Origin: an uncultured bacterium
Lineage (GTDB): Bacteria > Planctomycetota > UBA8108
NCBI GenBank assembly: GCA_913050545.1
Contig: CAJWZY010000056.1
Span: 1-9,772 of the forward strand
Reading direction: 5' to 3'
Length of the DNA: 9,772 bases
This document shows positions 7,802-9,772 of the stretch, in pieces. The notes below the pieces were generated by a model, which had not been told where the DNA came from, searched no databases, and worked only from the letters and a program-made list of their open reading frames with translations. The first letter of the stretch is position 1; every line of letters starts with the position of its first letter. The translations under genes were made by a program, and so were the position numbers.

Positions 7802-9394
7802 GTGAAATACAGAAAACCCAGCGGCGGCAGGCCCTTTGCATTCCTTCCGATGATCCTGGCTGCCGTCCTGTTCCTTCCCGCCACAGCCGCCACCCAGACC
7901 AGGCGCTCCTCGAAGACCCGCCTGAGCCGTGATGAGCAGATCGAGGCCGCGCTCCGCAAACGCACCCAGAAAATCCAGGACCAGTACTGCCGCGATCTCG
8001 TGCGGGTCGCCAACTGGGCAGCGCTCCAGGGGCTCAAGAAGGATGCAGGCGCCCTGGTAGACAGGATCAGGAAAATCAATCCCGGCTATTCAAAGCTCGA
8101 TGCTGTTGTTGAAAAGATCGAGAAGGCCGAAGAGGAAAGCGACGAGGGGAAGAACGAGAAAAACGGCAAGTCCCTCCTCACCCGCCTGAAATCAGCCGAC
8201 AAGAAGCAGGGCTCGGAGCTGGTGAAGCTCGCGACCGGCTGTATGAAGGTCGGCCTCTTCACCAGGGCCTTTGACATGATCAGCCATGTCCTCGAGATCA
8301 GCCCCGATGATTCGAAGGCCCGCAAGATCCTCGGTTTCAAAAAAGACATCAAGACCAAGGAATGGATCAGCACCTGGGAATACTACCAACGTAAAAAGAA
8401 CTTCCTCACCAAGGAAGGCTGGTTCGAGAAGAAAAAAAAGAAAGACTTCGACAAGGGGCTACGCCCCTACAAGGGCAAGTGGCTCTCGGCGGAACGTGAA
8501 AAATCGATTCGCACCCGCAACGAATACGCCCCCTATACCGTCAAGAGCGAGCACTTCGAGGTGCAGACCAACATGGGACGGGAGAGGGCCTGGGAATTCG
8601 CCCTGAAGCTGGAGGATTTCTATACCCAGTTCTTCCGCGTTTTCATCGGCTACTACGACCAGATCGCTGGAGCCAAGCTGCTCTTCAACCGTCCGGACCT
8701 CAAGAAGATGCACCTCGTGATCCTCTTTCCCAGCCACAACGATTACCTCACCCATGTCAAGCAGGAGAAAGGTAACGACAAGCTGTTGAGAGAATCAGCC
8801 GGTTTCTATTCCGGCAGCGACCGCAAGTCGCGGTTCTACTGGTCTAAGAATGAAGAGGAGACCTACCGAACCTTCTATCACGAGGTCGCCCACCAGCTCT
8901 TCGCCGAAACCAAGGCCACCCGCAGCAGTGGAAGCCGGGGAAACAACTGGGTCGTTGAAGGCATCGCGGTTTATATCGAGACCTGGAAGAAAATCGAGGG
9001 CAGCTGGGTGCCGGGGTATGAACTTGATGGCAACCGGATGAAGATCGCCCAGCGCTTCCTGGCCTCCAACGGCAACTGGAGCCTCCAGGGCTTTGCCCAT
9101 ATCGATAACGAACAGTTCCACAAGGTTAACAGGGGGCTCAACTACTGCCTCGCCGGCGCTCTCTGCCACTTCTTCATGCACTACAACGACGAGATCTACA
9201 AAGAGGACTTCGTTCGCTTCCTCAGCGCCTACTACATGGGAAAGGTAAGCAACGACTCCCTGCCGGAATTTATCAAGGTGGAGGGCGGCGGCGGCTTCAA
9301 TGCCCTCGAGAAGCAGTTCAAGGAATACATGGCCACCCTGGGCGAGAAAAAGCCCGAAGCAGAAGAAGAGCCTGACGACACCCTGGATGAGTAA
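7802..9394 (+). CDS. Exported HExxH metallopeptidase-like protein (DUF1570 / peptidase-MA-like)
   Basis: This 530-residue protein starts with GTG at 7802. GGAG lies 6 nt upstream, and this start supplies a complete signal peptide (basic KYRK, hydrophobic PFAFLPMILAAVLFLP, cleavage around ATAA). A lysine- and glutamate-rich helical region with a TPR-like hairpin (about 138-183: SELVKLATGCMKVGLFTRAF, then LEISPDDSKARKILGF) is followed by a GKW/GWF linker typical of planctomycete exported proteins. The strand at SEHFEVQTN (249-257) opens the peptidase-like domain. The zinc motif is H360-E361-V-A-H364, and the third ligand is probably E386 in WVVEGIAVYIE, 22 residues later. This is the gluzincin arrangement shared by DUF1570 and peptidase MA-like proteins, with Glu361 as the general base. 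The catalytic residues look intact. The tail is acidic. The substrate is unknown. It lies 38 nt after the HEAT/pseudo-hydrolase gene, which suggests an operon. Confidence 0.92.
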   Translation: MKYRKPSGGRPFAFLPMILAAVLFLPATAATQTRRSSKTRLSRDEQIEAALRKRTQKIQDQYCRDLVRVANWAALQGLKKDAGALVDRIRKINPGYSKLDAVVEKIEKAEEESDEGKNEKNGKSLLTRLKSADKKQGSELVKLATGCMKVGLFTRAFDMISHVLEISPDDSKARKILGFKKDIKTKEWISTWEYYQRKKNFLTKEGWFEKKKKKDFDKGLRPYKGKWLSAEREKSIRTRNEYAPYTVKSEHFEVQTNMGRERAWEFALKLEDFYTQFFRVFIGYYDQIAGAKLLFNRPDLKKMHLVILFPSHNDYLTHVKQEKGNDKLLRESAGFYSGSDRKSRFYWSKNEEETYRTFYHEVAHQLFAETKATRSSGSRGNNWVVEGIAVYIETWKKIEGSWVPGYELDGNRMKIAQRFLASNGNWSLQGFAHIDNEQFHKVNRGLNYCLAGALCHFFMHYNDEIYKEDFVRFLSAYYMGKVSNDSLPEFIKVEGGGGFNALEKQFKEYMATLGEKKPEAEEEPDDTLDE

Positions 9395-9401
9395 CCCTGC
9401 A

Positions 9402-9415
9402 CCGGCACCTGCCGG
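9402..9415 (+). terminator. GC-rich hairpin after the metallopeptidase gene
   Basis: CCGGCA and TGCCGG form a perfect 6-bp inverted repeat with almost no loop (effectively 5 bp with a 4-nt loop), 7 nt after the TAA stop. Only GATTT follows, so the T-tract is weak. It could terminate or attenuate transcription ahead of the small selenoprotein gene. Confidence 0.3.
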
Positions 9416-9461
9416 GATTTCACCACGCGGGGCAACACTGGCCTGCCACCGGCTGGAGAGC

Positions 9462-9467
9462 TATACT
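9462..9467 (+). promoter_or_regulatory. Possible -10 element of the small selenoprotein gene
   Basis: TATACT matches the bacterial -10 consensus at five of six positions and ends 8 nt before the ATG at 9476. Transcription would begin almost at the start codon and give a leaderless or nearly leaderless mRNA. That fits the absence of a properly spaced Shine-Dalgarno sequence: the nearest GGAG, at 9455-9458, is 17 nt from the ATG. The -35 region (around 9438-9444) is poor. Read-through from the upstream operon is an alternative. Confidence 0.35.
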
Positions 9468-9475
9468 CTGCGGCG

Positions 9476-9730
9476 ATGCGACAAACCTACGCGACCTCTT
9501 TAATCACCTTCACACTTCTGCTCTTTCCGGCCATCGCCCGCGCGCAATGCGTCATGTGAGGCGAGAGCATTGGCTCCGGTGCGGCGTCAGGATTCAACTG
9601 GAGCATTCTCTTCATGATGGGGCTCTTCCTCTGCATGCTGGGCTTTGTCATCGGCTTCCTCTACAAAAGCGCCCGGCAAAGCGACCGCAAAAATATGGCA
9701 GACGCCCCTCCTGCCGGCCCGCAAGGCTAG
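9476..9730 (+). CDS. Candidate selenoprotein: small membrane protein with CxxU motif (in-frame UGA = Sec28)
   Basis: Reading from ATG 9476 gives 27 codons, a TGA at 9557-9559, then 56 further open codons to TAG at 9728-9730. With the TGA read as selenocysteine, the 84-residue product makes sense throughout. Residues 1-23 are a signal peptide (SLITFTLLLFPAIARA, cleavage before Q24). The mature N-terminus is Q-C25-V-M-U28-G-E-S, a CxxU pair equivalent to a thiol-redox CxxC. Residues about 42-63 are a transmembrane helix (WSILFMMGLFLCMLGFVIGF), followed by a basic tail (K64, R67, R71, K72) that predicts an N-out, C-in topology. Small exported proteins with a CxxCG motif followed by one helix occur in related bacteria with Cys at this place; that is recollection, not a search. 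A SECIS-like hairpin follows the UGA. The alternative is a pseudogene with a nonsense mutation from TGC or TGT. There is no lipobox, because Gln precedes Cys25. The function is unknown; an extracytoplasmic redox role is inferred. Confidence 0.78.
9557..9559 (+). other. In-frame UGA, predicted selenocysteine codon
   Basis: The TGA is codon 28 of the 84-codon frame. It falls exactly three residues after Cys25, forming CxxU, and is immediately followed by Gly-Glu-Ser. The same frame continues for 56 codons through a hydrophobic helix to a TAG, which is not expected after a true stop in such a short gene. Confidence 0.75.
9570..9590 (+). promoter_or_regulatory. Candidate bacterial SECIS hairpin
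   Basis: The arms UUGGCUCCG (9570-9578) and CGGCGUCAG (9582-9590) pair at eight of nine positions, with one U-C mismatch and two G-U wobbles. They enclose the apical loop GUG (9579-9581). The loop starts 19 nt after the UGA and begins with G, which agrees with the known bacterial pattern: a stem-loop inside the coding region shortly after the UGA, with a G at the start of a small apical loop bound by SelB. A competing 4-bp hairpin, GAGC/GCUC (from about 9565), overlaps it. Confidence 0.6.
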
Positions 9731-9737
9731 CCGGCTC

Positions 9738-9772
9738 TTACTTCCTTGCCACGGGAATGAAACCGATCGAGG
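9738..9772 (-). CDS. Possible C-terminus of a convergent minus-strand gene
   Basis: The minus strand reads SIGFIPVARK and then TAA (9740-9738), in a frame open to the right edge. The ending looks natural for a cytoplasmic protein, and the position 8 nt beyond the selenoprotein stop suits convergent genes. Only ten codons are visible, and another minus-strand frame is also open (ending in a TAG at 9729-9727), so this is tentative. No family can be assigned. Confidence 0.25.
   Translation of the reverse strand, partial: SIGFIPVARK

Noticed and set aside
6900..7841. Minus-strand open frame of 313 codons opposite the hydrolase-fold gene
   Set aside because: It is an antisense shadow; the plus-strand frame has a signal peptide, HEAT repeats and a hydrolase-fold layout.
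1..9772. CRISPR arrays, tRNA or rRNA genes, insertion sequences, phage genes
   Set aside because: I saw no direct repeats with regular spacers, cloverleaf or rRNA-like sequence, transposase motifs or terminal inverted repeats on either strand.

Overview
This is a GC-rich bacterial window whose gene content suggests the Planctomycetota/PVC group. The grounds are an exported lamin-tail-domain/CotH-type giant protein, a HEAT-repeat exported protein with a WxxWW motif, and a DUF1570-like exported HExxH metallopeptidase preceded by the 'ARKxLGF...W' linker seen in planctomycete proteins. This placement is inferred from protein style only; no marker gene is present.

Layout. On the minus strand, reading from the middle leftwards, lie a DUF501-family cytoplasmic protein (5889 to 5326), a conserved protein of uncertain family that recalls deoxyhypusine-synthase-like Rossmann proteins (GTG start, 5271 to 4156), a 286-nt spacer with a stem-loop and little else, and a very large secreted multidomain protein (from 3869 off the left edge). 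That protein has three lamin tail domains, beta-sandwich modules and the beginning of a CotH-like module. On the plus strand, divergent from DUF501, lie an exported HEAT-repeat/alpha-beta-hydrolase-fold protein whose catalytic triad appears to be lost (6153-7763), an exported gluzincin-type metallopeptidase (7802-9394), and a small gene with an in-frame UGA (9476-9730). The last few bases may hold the C-terminus of a convergent minus-strand gene.

The main discovery is the small gene at 9476-9730. Ordinary gene calling would stop at the TGA (9557-9559) and give a meaningless 27-residue peptide. If the TGA is read through as selenocysteine, the product is an 84-residue membrane protein with a signal peptide, a Cys-Val-Met-Sec (CxxU) redox motif at the start of the mature protein, one transmembrane helix and a short basic cytoplasmic tail. 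A hairpin at 9570-9590, with a GUG apical loop 19 nt after the UGA, has the geometry of a bacterial SECIS element. This is a strong candidate for an unannotated selenoprotein.

How the genes might work together: the three plus-strand products all carry Sec-type signals, so they probably act in or beyond the cytoplasmic membrane. The HEAT/pseudo-hydrolase and the metallopeptidase are 38 nt apart and look like an operon. The selenoprotein sits 81 nt further downstream behind a possible terminator and its own -10-like element, so it may be transcribed separately. No functional link between these genes is proven.
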